Position numbers and translations under genes: made by a program | NCBI GenBank assembly: GCA_012729455.1 | Contig: JAAYDC010000007.1 | Span: forward strand, 1 to 64,000 | DNA from: Chloroflexota bacterium | GTDB lineage: Bacteria; Chloroflexota; Anaerolineae; UBA1429 | Length of the DNA stretch: 64,000 nt | Direction: 5' to 3' | The notes under the pieces: generated by a model | Told to the model about the DNA's origin: nothing | The model's input: only the letters and a program-made list of their open reading frames with translations | The model's database searches: none | In this document: positions 49,621 to 62,625 of the stretch, in pieces | How the letters are laid out: each line of letters opens with the position of its first letter | How positions within the stretch are numbered: position 1 is the first letter of the stretch

Positions 49621-51342
49621 ATGACGATTCGTCTTTTAGCGCCCGATGTATCTGCCAAAATTGCCGCCGGTGAAGTCATCGAGCGGCCAGCTTCGGTTGC
49701 CAAGGAACTGCTGGAGAACGCCATCGATGCCGGCGCCAGCGAGATCAGCTTGGAGATTGCCCAAGGTGGGCGGGCGCTCATCCGTATCATCGATAACGGC
49801 TGCGGCATCGCCCCCGACGAGGCGGTGACCGCTTTTGCGCGTCACGCCACCAGCAAGCTCTGTTCGGCGGATGATCTCTACCGTATCCAGACACTCGGGT
49901 TCCGCGGCGAAGCGCTGGCGAGCATCGCCTCCGTTTCACAACTGACCATGCTGACGCGCACAGCCAGCGAACCTCTCGGTACACTGCTGCGCTATGAAGG
50001 CGGTGAACTGGTGCGCCACGAGCCCTCCGGCTGCGCCGTCGGCACCAGCATTACGGTGGAGAACCTGTTCTATAACATGCCGGCACGCCTGCGCTTTTTA
50101 CGTTCTGATACCACTGAGGCAGGCCACATCGCGCGGCTGATAATGTCGTACGCGCTGGCATTTCCGGATAAGCGCCTGACACTGATCAACAATGGCCGCC
50201 AAACACTGGCAACCCTTGGCACCGGCCAGCTTTATGACGCGCTTACCTCGGTCTATGGCCTGGAAACCGCCGAACAGACGATGCCGATCGAGGCTGAAGT
50301 GGGTGCAGACGTGCATCTCTCCGGCTATATCGGCTACCCTTCATTGCAGCGTGCTAACCGTGCTGACCTGATCTTTTTTGTCAACCGCCGCTGGGTGACG
50401 GATAGCGCGCTCTCATTTGCCGTGATCGAGGCTTATCGCACGTTGCTGCCCAACGGGCGGTATCCGCTTGCGGTGCTGATGATCGACCTGCCGCCGGATG
50501 ATGTGGATGTTAACATTCACCCCACCAAACGCGAGGTGCGCTTCCGTCGCGGACGCGAGCTGTTTGGTATTGTGCAGCGCACGGTGCGCGCCAACCTGAT
50601 GTCACTGCACAGTCTGCCGGCGGTCGAGACGATCGAGGCGCCCGTGCCAACCTTTGGCAGCCCGCGCCGCAGCCAAAGTGTATGGAGCACGCCGGCGGAG
50701 ACTGTATCCCAGCCGGAAGATGCGCCGCGCGTGCCGCAGCCGCAGTGGCAGGAACTGGCCGACGCGGCCGGGAGATTGCCGATGCTGCGCGTGCTCGGAC
50801 AGTTGGCACAAACCTTTATCATTGCCGAGGGCCCCGGCGGCCTGTACCTGATCGACCAGCACGCCGCTGCCGAACGCATCCGCTATGAAGAGCTGCGCGA
50901 GCGCCACACTACGCAGCTGCTCACCCAGGAGCTGCTGGATCCGCTGCCGCTTACCTTTAGCGCTTCTCAGATCGCCCTGCTGGAGGGGCATCTAGAGGAG
51001 TTGGCTGAGTTTGGCATCGAGCTGGAGCCGTTCGGGGCTGATTCCATGCTGGTGCGGCGCATCCCCGTCCACATGCTGCACCAAGAGTTGCAGCCGGCGC
51101 TGCTCGAGATGCTGGACGAGGCTGAGCGGCAGGGCAGCAGCTTTTCGTGGCAAGAGCAGGCTTTGATCACGCTTTCTTGTCACACGGCTGTGCGCGCCGG
51201 CAGCCTGCTGAGCCTGGACGAGATGCGCGCGCTGGTGCGCCAGCTTGAGCTGACCGACCTGCCGCATAGTTGCCCGCATGGCCGCCCGACGATGGTGCAC
51301 CTTTCGCAGGCGCAGCTCGAGCGCGAATTTGCCCGCCGTTAG
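49621..51342 (+). CDS. mutL: DNA mismatch repair protein MutL
   Basis: The 573-residue protein has the GHKL ATPase: KELLENAIDAGASEI, IDNGCGI, RHATSKL and LGFRGEALASI. The C-terminal endonuclease-type domain has DQHAAAERIRYE (the DQHA-x2-E-x4-E metal motif), SCHTAVRAG and CPHGRPTM. So it should nick DNA by itself, which fits a MutH-less bacterium. ATG 49621 follows GGGAGG. mutS is not in the window. Confidence 0.96.
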   Translation: MTIRLLAPDVSAKIAAGEVIERPASVAKELLENAIDAGASEISLEIAQGGRALIRIIDNGCGIAPDEAVTAFARHATSKLCSADDLYRIQTLGFRGEALASIASVSQLTMLTRTASEPLGTLLRYEGGELVRHEPSGCAVGTSITVENLFYNMPARLRFLRSDTTEAGHIARLIMSYALAFPDKRLTLINNGRQTLATLGTGQLYDALTSVYGLETAEQTMPIEAEVGADVHLSGYIGYPSLQRANRADLIFFVNRRWVTDSALSFAVIEAYRTLLPNGRYPLAVLMIDLPPDDVDVNIHPTKREVRFRRGRELFGIVQRTVRANLMSLHSLPAVETIEAPVPTFGSPRRSQSVWSTPAETVSQPEDAPRVPQPQWQELADAAGRLPMLRVLGQLAQTFIIAEGPGGLYLIDQHAAAERIRYEELRERHTTQLLTQELLDPLPLTFSASQIALLEGHLEELAEFGIELEPFGADSMLVRRIPVHMLHQELQPALLEMLDEAERQGSSFSWQEQALITLSCHTAVRAGSLLSLDEMRALVRQLELTDLPHSCPHGRPTMVHLSQAQLEREFARR

Positions 51343-51348
51343 CGCGAA

Positions 51349-51377
51349 TTGACACCCCTACCCGGTATGACTATCAT
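51349..51377 (+). promoter_or_regulatory. Promoter of csoR with candidate operator
   Basis: TTGACA (51349-51354), 17 bases, TATCAT (51372-51377). Within the spacer is TACCCGGTA (51359-51367), a near-palindrome with C/G tracts like CsoR sites, so autoregulation is plausible. Confidence 0.6.
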
Positions 51378-51406
51378 ATAGCCACTTACACGGTAAGAGA
51401 GGCAGG

Positions 51407-51688
51407 ATGGAATCCCAGACTGTGTTGCCCGAATCGATCCAGGGACGGCTGAAACGCGTCGAAGGGCAGATCCGCGGTATCCAAAAGATGATCGATGAAA
51501 ACCGCGACTGCGAGTCGATCGTGACCCAGCTGATGGCGGCACGCGCTGCGCTCGACAAGGCCAGCTTGTTGATTATCACTCAGCATGTGCGCCAGTGCCT
51601 GGTCTCGCCCGAAGGCAGTGAGCCGGCTAACATGGAGCGCGTGATGCGCTTTTTATTGCGGCTCGCACCCGGCAGCGAATCCGAATAG
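51407..51688 (+). CDS. csoR: CsoR-type copper-sensing repressor
   Basis: The 93-residue all-helical repressor: RLKRVEGQIRGIQKMIDENRDCESIVTQLMAARAALDKASLLIITQHVRQCL. C35, H60 and C64 match the Cys-His-Cys copper site of CsoR, arguing for Cu(I) rather than RcnR-type nickel sensing. No copper pump or chaperone gene is adjacent. Behind it starts the T-box promoter of trpB2. It has its own promoter with a candidate operator. Confidence 0.88.
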   Translation: MESQTVLPESIQGRLKRVEGQIRGIQKMIDENRDCESIVTQLMAARAALDKASLLIITQHVRQCLVSPEGSEPANMERVMRFLLRLAPGSESE

Positions 51689-51693
51689 GCATC

Positions 51694-51722
51694 TTGACAA
51701 GCCGCAGGGCGTATGCTATTGT
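51694..51722 (+). promoter_or_regulatory. Promoter of the trpB2 leader
   Basis: TTGACA (51694-51699), 17 bases, TATTGT (51717-51722); transcription should start near 51729, at the beginning of the T-box leader. Confidence 0.75.
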
Positions 51723-51734
51723 AGCGACAATCAA

Positions 51735-52042
51735 ATCGCACAGGCGTTGATCGAGAAGAGTAACCGCTCAGACGATGCGTAGAGAGCCGGGGTCAGGTGA
51801 AAGCCCGGTGCAGACGAGGATGGTGAATGGGCTCGGGAGCTATGCAGCCGAAATCAAGTAGGCTGTGTCGGGGTCACCTCCGTTAAATGGGTGAGGGTAT
51901 CGGATGCACAATCCCGTACCCGTAAAGTGAAGCTGGCTGGATAACTCGCCTCACGGCGGGTTTTTTAATCCAGCGGCTTAATGTGGGTGGTACCGCGGAT
52001 GCCAGGGCATTCGTCCCAGTGAGGACGAACGCCCTGTTTTTT
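51735..52042 (+). promoter_or_regulatory. T-box riboswitch, tryptophan-type specifier
   Basis: A leader that senses uncharged tRNA. Stem I has GCGTAG before AGAGAG and closes with CTATGC; the specifier region reads GGTGAA-TGG-GCTCGGGAG with UGG (Trp) at 51828-51830. The T-box sequence GGGTGGTACCGCGG lies at 51985-51998. The terminator is a strong stem (52003-52036) followed by TTTTTT. Upstream of the T-box another hairpin (ACTCGCC/GGCGGGT, 51944-51961) is directly followed by T6. Control of trpB2 by tryptophan is consistent. Confidence 0.93.
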
Positions 52043-52101
52043 ATCCCGTCGTCCGGCGAGCGTGGTGTGTTGTGTGTTCAAATTGTTCAGGGAGGAAGAT
52101 C

Positions 52102-53466
52102 ATGATCGAGCAATCCAGGTACCATCTTTCTGAAAACGATATACCCAGGCAGTGGTACAACATCCAGGCCGACCTGCCGGTGCCCTTACCGCCGGTATTC
52201 AGCCCGGTGACGTTAAAGCCAGTGACCCTGGACGACCTGTCACCGATATTCCCAAAATCGCTGATCGGACAGGAGATCAGCCTAGAGCGCTACATCGACA
52301 TCCCGCCAGAGGTTCTCGAGATCCTCGGCATGTGGAGGCCGACCCCGCTGGTGCGTGCTCACCGCCTCGAGCGCGCCCTCGGCACACCCGCCAAGATCTT
52401 TTTCAAGAACGAATCCGTCAGCCCGGTGGGCAGCCACAAACCCAACACTGCCGTGGCACAAGCCTTTTATAACAAGATCGAGGGAACCCAGCGCCTCGCC
52501 ACCGAGACGGGTGCCGGGCAGTGGGGCGCCGCCCTGGCGATGGCCTGCAAGGCATTCGAGATGGCCTGCAAGATCTATATGGTGCGCGTATCGTACGACA
52601 GCAAACCCTACCGCCGGTCGCTGATGCGCATGTTTGGTGCCGACGTGGTGGCCAGCCCCTCGATGGATACTGCCTCGGGGCGCGCGATCCTGGCTGAGAA
52701 CCCTAATTACCCCGGAGCTCTCGGCATCGCCATCTCGGAGGCTGTCGACGACGTGCTCACCACGGGCAACTCGAAATACTCGCTCGGTTCGGTGCTCAAC
52801 CACGTGCTCTTGCATCAGACGGTCATTGGCCAGGAAGCCATCAAGCAACTCGATATGGCCGGTGAAGAGGCCGATGTGGTGATCGGCTGCGTGGGCGGCG
52901 GCTCTAACTTTGGCGGGATCGCGCTGCCCTTTATGCGCATGAATCTCAAGGAAGGTGGAAAGATCCGCTGCATCGGGGTCGAGCCCTCGGCCTGCCCGAC
53001 GATGACCAAGGGCAGCTATGCCTTTGACTATGGCGATACGGCCAAGATGGCGCCGGTGCTCAAGATGAAGACCCTCGGACACGACTTTATGCCGCCCAGC
53101 ATTCACGCTGGCGGGCTGCGCTACCACGGCATGTCGCCGATCCTCTCGGCGCTCTACGAGCAGAATCTGATCGAGGCGTGCGCCTACGGCCAAAAGCAGG
53201 TCTTTGAGGCCGCCACGCTCTTTGCGCAGACTGAGGGCATCGTGCCGGCGCCTGAATCGGCGCACGCCATTCGTGCTGCCATCGATGAAGCCAACGACGC
53301 TACAGCAAAGGGCGACCATCGCGTGATCGTCTTCTGCCTGAGCGGGCATGGCTTCCTTGACCTGGGGGCTTATGACAAGTATATGGATGGCGAGCTGGAG
53401 GATTACGACTATCCCGAAGAGCTGATCACCGAGGCACTCGAAAGGCTTCCACAGGTCGCTGAGTAA
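52102..53466 (+). CDS. trpB: Tryptophan synthase beta chain, TrpB2 type
   Basis: The 454-residue PLP enzyme joins indole and serine to tryptophan. The N-terminal extension ([20 protein letters not shown]) and [45 protein letters not shown] are TrpB2 features; Lys in SHKPN (near residue 113) binds [11 protein letters not shown] and [11 protein letters not shown] follow. No trpA or other trp gene is near, so it may use free indole or salvage. GGAGG precedes ATG 52102. The T-box lies directly upstream. Confidence 0.94.
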   Translation: MIEQSRYHLSENDIPRQWYNIQADLPVPLPPVFSPVTLKPVTLDDLSPIFPKSLIGQEISLERYIDIPPEVLEILGMWRPTPLVRAHRLERALGTPAKIFFKNESVSPVGSHKPNTAVAQAFYNKIEGTQRLATETGAGQWGAALAMACKAFEMACKIYMVRVSYDSKPYRRSLMRMFGADVVASPSMDTASGRAILAENPNYPGALGIAISEAVDDVLTTGNSKYSLGSVLNHVLLHQTVIGQEAIKQLDMAGEEADVVIGCVGGGSNFGGIALPFMRMNLKEGGKIRCIGVEPSACPTMTKGSYAFDYGDTAKMAPVLKMKTLGHDFMPPSIHAGGLRYHGMSPILSALYEQNLIEACAYGQKQVFEAATLFAQTEGIVPAPESAHAIRAAIDEANDATAKGDHRVIVFCLSGHGFLDLGAYDKYMDGELEDYDYPEELITEALERLPQVAE

Positions 53467-53480
53467 CTCTTACGCACAAA

Positions 53481-53513
53481 CAGGCGCCGCACGAACTCGT
53501 GCGGCGCCTGTTG

Positions 53514-53515
<2 letters not shown>
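53481..53515. terminator. Terminator between trpB2 and folC
   Basis: A 14-bp perfect stem (53481-53494 with 53497-53510), followed by TTGTTAG on plus and TTTGTG on minus. It can serve both convergent genes; T tails are modest. Confidence 0.8.
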
Positions 53516-57227
<3,712 letters not shown>

Positions 57228-57234
57228 GCAACGC

Positions 57235-58113
57235 ATGCAGATTTCCCCGCTGCGCCGCCGCGCCGGCGTGTTGATCATCCTGGCCGTGTTGATGTGTCTG
57301 ACGGGTTGCCAACGCCTCTTTGACCCGCTGACAGACTCTGCCAGGCCCGCTGAACCCACCACTGCACCGGTGAACGTGGTACGGGTTGTCACGAGCTGGG
57401 CGGCTCTACCACTGGTCGAATCGTTGCGCGTGGCTTATATCGATAAGCACCCAACCACGCTGGTGCAAATCGAGGCGATCGAATCGCGCCTGGCCAACGA
57501 CCTGCTGCAGCGCGGCGATGCTGACATCGCCTTTAGCATCGACGATACCACCGGCGGCTCGATCACGGAGACCATCGCCCTAGCACCCCGGGATCAGCGC
57601 CAGCGTGTTGCGGCTGATGTCATGGTAATAGCCGTATCCGTCAATACGCCCATCACCAATGTCTCCACTGCCCAGCTGCGCGATCTATATGCCGGACGCA
57701 TCCAAACCTGGGATGTGCTGGGAGGAGAGGCAGTGCGGGTCGAATTTGTCAGCCGCGAGGCGGGCTCGGCAGAGCGCGGTCTGTTCGACCTGGCAGTGAT
57801 GCAGGGCGAGTCCCTTTCCACGGCTGCGGTGGTGCTGCCCAGCGACGCGGCTGTGCGCGACTATCTCGTCAGCCACCCGGGGGCACTGGGGTACCTTTCG
57901 GCCGCCTATGTCGATGCGCGTATCAAGGTGGTGGCATTGGATGGCTACACCCCCGACCCGCGGGTCATGACGGCTGGCTACTATCCGCTGGAGCGCACTA
58001 TCTCGGTCGAGCTGGGGCCGAATGCCCCGCAGGCTGCGCGCGAATTCTACGAGCTGGCCATCAGCTCGCAAGGCTGCCGCATCGCGACCGAGAGATACAT
58101 CTGCCGGCGCTAG
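57235..58113 (+). CDS. Phosphate-binding-like lipoprotein (PstS family)
   Basis: The 292-residue lipoprotein: signal with lipobox VLMCLTGCQ (Cys near residue 23), then a family 12-type binding fold: VVTSWAALPLVESLRVAYIDKH, DIAFSID, VNTPITNVSTAQLRDLYAGRIQTWDVLGGEAVRVEFVSREAGSAERGLF (a PstS-like hinge) and HPGALGYLSAAYVD. The typical TGSGTS phosphate loop is replaced (SREAGS). No pst permease genes follow, so phosphate is only one option. Confidence 0.82.
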   Translation: MQISPLRRRAGVLIILAVLMCLTGCQRLFDPLTDSARPAEPTTAPVNVVRVVTSWAALPLVESLRVAYIDKHPTTLVQIEAIESRLANDLLQRGDADIAFSIDDTTGGSITETIALAPRDQRQRVAADVMVIAVSVNTPITNVSTAQLRDLYAGRIQTWDVLGGEAVRVEFVSREAGSAERGLFDLAVMQGESLSTAAVVLPSDAAVRDYLVSHPGALGYLSAAYVDARIKVVALDGYTPDPRVMTAGYYPLERTISVELGPNAPQAAREFYELAISSQGCRIATERYICRR

Positions 58114-58114
58114 C

Positions 58115-58738
58115 CTAGATAAACGGGTTCGAGACCTTCTCATCACCGATCGAGGTGCTACCGCCGTGACCGGGATAGACAACCGTGTCGGCCGGCAGGC
58201 TAAAGAGCCGCTCGCTGATCGAGCGAATCAGCTGGGCGTGGTCGCTGCCCGGAAAGTCGGTGCGGCCGATCCCGCGCTGGAAGAGAGTATCGCCGGTAAA
58301 GACGACCCCTTGCACCGCATCGTACAGACAGATGCCGCCCGGTGAATGTCCGGGTGTGGCGATCACCTGCAGTTCGCACTCGCCAAAGGGGATGATGTCG
58401 CCATCCATCAGGCGATTATCTGCCCAGATGCGCGGCAGCTTGATGCCGAACAGGGCCTGAAAGTAGTCGGGCGGGGTGGCGAGGGAAGGGCCATCGTTAC
58501 GATGGATGAGAATGGGAGCCTTGGTTTCCTTTTTTATCGCTTCGGCTGCGCCGATGTGGTCGTAATGAAAGTGGGTCAGGATGATCCACACCAGCTCCAA
58601 ACGGCGTGTGCGCAGAGTCTCCAGCAGTGCTTCGGGCTCGTCGCCTGGGTCGATGAGCACCGCCTCGCGCGTCTCGGCGCACCAGCAGATATAGGCGTTG
58701 GCCTGGATCGGCCCTACGGCTTTACGTAATACCTTCAT
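58115..58738 (-). CDS. Metallo-beta-lactamase-fold hydrolase (glyoxalase II-like)
   Basis: The 207-residue protein: AYICWCAETREAVLIDPGDEP, THFHYDHIGAAEAIKK (HxHxDH zinc motif), ATPGHSPGGICLYD (second His), VFTGDTLFQRGIGRTDFPGSD (Asp) and VYPGHGGSTSIGDEK (last His). The layout matches stand-alone glyoxalase II-like hydrolases. The ATG at 58738 follows GGGGG. It is divergent from proS and converges on the phosphate-binding-like gene. Confidence 0.92.
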   Translation of the reverse strand: MKVLRKAVGPIQANAYICWCAETREAVLIDPGDEPEALLETLRTRRLELVWIILTHFHYDHIGAAEAIKKETKAPILIHRNDGPSLATPPDYFQALFGIKLPRIWADNRLMDGDIIPFGECELQVIATPGHSPGGICLYDAVQGVVFTGDTLFQRGIGRTDFPGSDHAQLIRSISERLFSLPADTVVYPGHGGSTSIGDEKVSNPFI

Positions 58739-58794
58739 TTTGCCCCCGAACATGCAGCTGCAGCTATGCTAGCGCGAGTCACGGCGGCGTCAAG

Positions 58795-58822
58795 TTGCCC
58801 TGAGGGCACGGATGCCTATACT
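58795..58822 (+). promoter_or_regulatory. Promoter of proS
   Basis: TTGCCC (58795-58800), 16 bases, TATACT (58817-58822), followed by GGGAGG before ATG 58850. Confidence 0.6.
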
Positions 58823-58849
58823 TTATCCATCCAAGCGGGAGGTTGTTGC

Positions 58850-60553
58850 ATGCGTTTTTCTACGATGTTTGGACGTACCTGGCGTGAGATTCCCTCCGAG
58901 GCTGAGACAGAGAGTCATCGCCTGTCGCTGCGCGCGGCGCTTGTGCGTCAGATCGCGGCCGGTATCTATGCCTACCTGCCATTGGGGTGGCGGGTATTGC
59001 GCAAGATCACGCAGATCATGCGCGAAGAGATGGACGCCGTCGACGGCCAGGAGATCTCGATGCCAGTGGTGCAGCCCGCTGAACTGTGGCGTGCTTCCGG
59101 CCGTTACGACGCGCCGGCACCCGGGCCAGCTCTCTTACGCTTTAAAGACCGCGGTGATCACGATATGGTGCTGGGCATGACCCATGAAGAGGTTGTCACA
59201 GCCCTCGCCCGGCAGGAGATCAACTCATACCGCCAGCTGCCGCTGATGGTGTACCAAATCCAGACCAAGTTCCGCGATGAGCCGCGTGCCAGAGGCGGGT
59301 TGATTCGCGTGCGCGAATTTGTCATGAAAGATGGCTACAGCTTTCACGCCGATACCAACAGCCTGGACACCTACTTTGAGCGTATTCATCAGGCTTACCT
59401 GAACGTCTTTGCGCGCTGCGGTGTGCAGGTCTTTGCGGTCGAGGCGGATTCGGGCATTTTTGGCGGATCGCAATCCTACGAGTTCATGGTGTTGTCTTCG
59501 ATTGGCGAAGACACCCTTGTTACCTGTGCGGCATGCGGTTATGCCGCCAACGCCGAAAAGGCCACCTTCGTCAAGGGCGAGGCGGCCAAGGGCGACCTGC
59601 TGCCGATCGAAAAGGTGGCTACGCCCGGCGCCAGCACTATCCAGGCCGTTGCAGCAATGGTGGGGGTGCCGACACGCCAGACGCTCAAGGCCGTCTTTAT
59701 GAGCGACCTTGAAGGGCAGGTGATCTTTGCGCTCATCCGCGGCGACCTGGAAGTGAACATGACCAAGCTTTCCAACGCCCTGGGCGGTGTCGAGCTGCAC
59801 GCCTCAACCACTGACGAGCTCAAGGCTGCCGGCATCGTGCCCGGCTTTGCCTCACCGGTCGGTGTTCAAAACGTGCGGGTCATTGCCGATGAATCAATCA
59901 CTACCGGCACTAATTTCGTAGCCGGCGCCAACGAACCGGGCTTTCACCTGAAAAACGTCAACTACCCGCGCGACTTTACAGCCGAGCAGGTTACAGATAT
60001 CGCTCTGGCACAGGATGACGACCCCTGCCCCAACTGCGGGCAACCGCTGCGCACATCGCGCGGCATCGAGGCCGGACACATCTTTAAGCTGGGCACCAAA
60101 TACTCGAGCGCTATGGAAGCCACCTTCCTGGATAGCGACGGCACCGCCAAGCCGTTGGTGATGGGCTGTTATGGGATGGGCACTGGCCGGTTGCTGGCCT
60201 GCATCATCGAACAAAACTATGACGAACGCGGCATTATCTGGCCGACCAGTGTGGCGCCCTTCCAGGTGCACCTGGTCTCGCTGGGTACCAACAACCCGCA
60301 GGTGGTCGAGGCAGCCGAAGTGCTCTACCAGGAGCTGCTGGACGGCGGTTTTGATGTGCTGTATGACGACCGTGCTGAGAGCGCAGGAGTCAAGTTCAAT
60401 GATGCCGACCTGATCGGCATCCCTGTTCGCATCACCATCAGCAAGCGCACCATCGAGGCAAATAGCGTTGAATGCAAGCTGCGCCGCGGAGAGAGCGTCG
60501 AGCTGGTTGAGCGCGCTCAACTGGCAGGCTGGATCCGCCAGGCATTGGCATAG
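58850..60553 (+). CDS. proS: Prolyl-tRNA synthetase, bacterial type
   Basis: The 567-residue class II synthetase. Motif 1 region AGIYAYLPLGWRVLRKITQIMREEMD, motif 2 FRDEPRARGGLIRVREFVMKDGYSFH, then the YbaK-like insertion domain (about residues 230-385: VATPGASTIQAVAAMVGVPTRQTLKAVFM) that edits Ala-tRNA, and motif 3 GCYGMGTGRLLACIIEQ. The C-terminal anticodon domain ends near VELVERAQLAGWI. ATG 58850 matches the family start. It is followed by paaK after 12 bases. Confidence 0.96.
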   Translation: MRFSTMFGRTWREIPSEAETESHRLSLRAALVRQIAAGIYAYLPLGWRVLRKITQIMREEMDAVDGQEISMPVVQPAELWRASGRYDAPAPGPALLRFKDRGDHDMVLGMTHEEVVTALARQEINSYRQLPLMVYQIQTKFRDEPRARGGLIRVREFVMKDGYSFHADTNSLDTYFERIHQAYLNVFARCGVQVFAVEADSGIFGGSQSYEFMVLSSIGEDTLVTCAACGYAANAEKATFVKGEAAKGDLLPIEKVATPGASTIQAVAAMVGVPTRQTLKAVFMSDLEGQVIFALIRGDLEVNMTKLSNALGGVELHASTTDELKAAGIVPGFASPVGVQNVRVIADESITTGTNFVAGANEPGFHLKNVNYPRDFTAEQVTDIALAQDDDPCPNCGQPLRTSRGIEAGHIFKLGTKYSSAMEATFLDSDGTAKPLVMGCYGMGTGRLLACIIEQNYDERGIIWPTSVAPFQVHLVSLGTNNPQVVEAAEVLYQELLDGGFDVLYDDRAESAGVKFNDADLIGIPVRITISKRTIEANSVECKLRRGESVELVERAQLAGWIRQALA

Positions 60554-60565
60554 AAGCGAGGTTAC

Positions 60566-61876
60566 ATGTGGAATTCTCAGGCTGAAGCGATCTCGCGCGA
60601 CGCCCTAGCAGAGCTGCAGCTGCACCAGCTGCAGAGGTTGCTGCGGCGTCTGACGCGGGTGCCGTTTTATAAAAATGCGCTGGCTGAAGCGGGCATCAGG
60701 GCAAGGGATATCACCAGCCTGGATGACCTGACTCATCTGCCGTTCACCCGGAAAACCGACCTGCGCGACCATTACCCTTTTGGCTTGCTGGCCACCCCAC
60801 TGGAAGATACGGTACGCGTGCACGGCTCGAGTGGCACTACCGGCAGACTGACGGTGGTGGCCTATACCAAGCGTGACCTTCGCACCTGGTCGGAGGTGAT
60901 GGCACGCACCCTGGCAGCCGGCGGAGTAACGCGGCGCGATGTGGTGCATGTGGCTTACGGTTATGGGCTCTTTACCGGCGGACTGGGTGTCCATTACGGC
61001 GTCGAGCGCATCGGCGCGACGGTGGTGCCCGCCTCGGGCGGCAACACCCTGCGGCAGATTGCGCTCATCAGGGATTTCGGCGCCACGGTGTTATGCTCGA
61101 CGCCCTCCTTTGCGCTCTACCTTGCCGAGGCCTCGGCCGAAGTTGGCGTCGATCTGTACGCCCTGGCGCTCAAAACCGGCTTTTTCGGTGCCGAGCCCTG
61201 GACGGAAGCGATGCGCAGCGAGATCGAACGCAAGCTCGGCATCCGTGCCTATGATATCTATGGCCTGAGCGAGGTGATCGGCCCGGGCGTGAGTTATGAG
61301 TGCGACCAGCACGCCGGTTTACACATCAACGAAGATGTCTTTTTGCCGGAAGTGATTAACCCCGCCACCGGAGAACCCCTGCCGGATGGCGTAAAAGGCG
61401 AGCTGGTCTTTACTACTCTCACCAAACAGGCCCTGCCGCTCTTGCGCTACCGCACCGGCGATATCACCGCGCTGAACCATGAGACATGCAAGTGCGGGCG
61501 CACCACCGTGCGCATGAACAAGGTCAGCGGCCGCACCGACGACATGCTCATCATCCGCGGGGTGAACGTGTTCCCCTCGCAGATCGAAGAAGCCCTCCTG
61601 CACGTGCCGGGCGTTTCGCCGAACTATATGATCATCGTCGACCGCGCCAAGAACATCCTGGATACTCTAGAAGTGTGGGTTGAGGTCGATGCCGAAGCCT
61701 TTAGCGACAAACTCGGGCGCCTGGCCGACCTGCAGCGCGCTGCCGAACGTCACCTTTACGAGATCATTGGCATCAATGCCTATATAAAACTGGTCGAGCC
61801 TAACACCATCGCGCGCAGCGAGGGCAAGGCAAAGCGTGTGGTCGACCGACGCGACGTCTACCAGATCAAGGGCTGA
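60566..61876 (+). CDS. Phenylacetate-CoA ligase family protein
   Basis: The 436-residue adenylate-forming enzyme: [21 protein letters not shown] (AMP-binding loop), [76 protein letters not shown], and the C-terminal [24 protein letters not shown]. It makes aryl-CoA thioesters from aromatic acids. In anaerobes such genes often sit with an ACT-domain gene and the indolepyruvate oxidoreductase genes; the ACT gene is here, ior genes are not. A collapsed copy follows 1 base after its stop. Confidence 0.93.
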   Translation: MWNSQAEAISRDALAELQLHQLQRLLRRLTRVPFYKNALAEAGIRARDITSLDDLTHLPFTRKTDLRDHYPFGLLATPLEDTVRVHGSSGTTGRLTVVAYTKRDLRTWSEVMARTLAAGGVTRRDVVHVAYGYGLFTGGLGVHYGVERIGATVVPASGGNTLRQIALIRDFGATVLCSTPSFALYLAEASAEVGVDLYALALKTGFFGAEPWTEAMRSEIERKLGIRAYDIYGLSEVIGPGVSYECDQHAGLHINEDVFLPEVINPATGEPLPDGVKGELVFTTLTKQALPLLRYRTGDITALNHETCKCGRTTVRMNKVSGRTDDMLIIRGVNVFPSQIEEALLHVPGVSPNYMIIVDRAKNILDTLEVWVEVDAEAFSDKLGRLADLQRAAERHLYEIIGINAYIKLVEPNTIARSEGKAKRVVDRRDVYQIKG

Positions 61877-61877
61877 C

Positions 61878-62159
61878 GTGTACTGGGATCCAGCCGCCGA
61901 AACCATGTCCCGCAGCGACCTGGCACCGCTCCAGCTAGAGTGCCTGCGCGACCGTGTGCGCTATGCACGGGTGCCGCTCTTTACCGCGCTCACCAACGAG
62001 GCGCTGCCGGTGATCCGTTATCGAACCGACGACATTGGCAGCTTGCGCGCCCTGCAGACGCATGTCGAGCGTGAAATCCGCGATGTGCTGGGGATACAGA
62101 CATCCGTCAAACTGGTAGAGCCGAACCGGATCGAACGCACCACAAGTCGGTGCGGGTGA
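61878..62159 (+). pseudogene. Collapsed paaK copy, in-frame with two internal deletions
   Basis: The frame of 93 residues joins three paaK pieces: N-terminal YWDPAAETMSRSDLAPLQLECLRDRVRYARVPLF, then TALTNEALPVIRYRTDDIGSL (from the middle of the paaK enzyme), then RALQTHVEREIRDVLGIQTSVKLVEPNRIERT (its C-terminus). Both AMP-binding motifs are gone, so it cannot be a ligase. It reads openly from GTG 61878 and is followed by an ACT gene at the place where a second paaK would be. Gene decay of a tandem copy is the simplest reading. Confidence 0.8.
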
Positions 62160-62191
62160 TTGATCGGCGTCAGCTGTAGCAAGGAGACAAG

Positions 62192-62617
62192 ATGAAGGTC
62201 ACACAGGTATCTGCCTTTCTCGAAAACCGTCCGGGACGCCTGCTGTTTTTGCTGAATGTGCTGGCGGATGCAGGGGTCAATATCGTCGCGCACAACATCG
62301 TGGATGCCTCGGATTTTGGTATTGTGCACCTGATCGTTAAAGATGCCGAGCAAGCTCTCAAGGTACTGCGCGAGGCTGGTCTGACCTGTTCATCCAGTGA
62401 AGTGCTGCTGATTACTATTCCCGATAGACCGGGGGTGCTGGTGCGCGAGGTGCTCACGCCCCTGGCAGAAGCGGGCATCAACATCGAGTACAGCTATGCC
62501 TATGCCGCACCGCAGACTCACGATGCGCGCATCGTATTAAAGGTCAACGACCTGCCGAGGGCGTGCGATATCCTGGCTCAGTTCGAGTGCCCGGAGGCGA
62601 AACCGAGCCAGGGTTAA
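62192..62617 (+). CDS. Tandem ACT-domain amino-acid-binding protein
   Basis: The 141-residue protein has two ACT domains: QVSAFLENRPGRLLFLLNVLADAGVNIVAHNIVDASDFGIVHLIVKD and LLITIPDRPGVLVREVLTPLAEAGINIEYSYAYAAPQTHDARIVLKVND. Stand-alone ACT pairs bind amino acids and are frequently co-encoded with paaK. It follows the paaK remnant; AAGGAG precedes the ATG. Confidence 0.9.
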   Translation: MKVTQVSAFLENRPGRLLFLLNVLADAGVNIVAHNIVDASDFGIVHLIVKDAEQALKVLREAGLTCSSSEVLLITIPDRPGVLVREVLTPLAEAGINIEYSYAYAAPQTHDARIVLKVNDLPRACDILAQFECPEAKPSQG

Positions 62618-62625
62618 CTGAGTGC

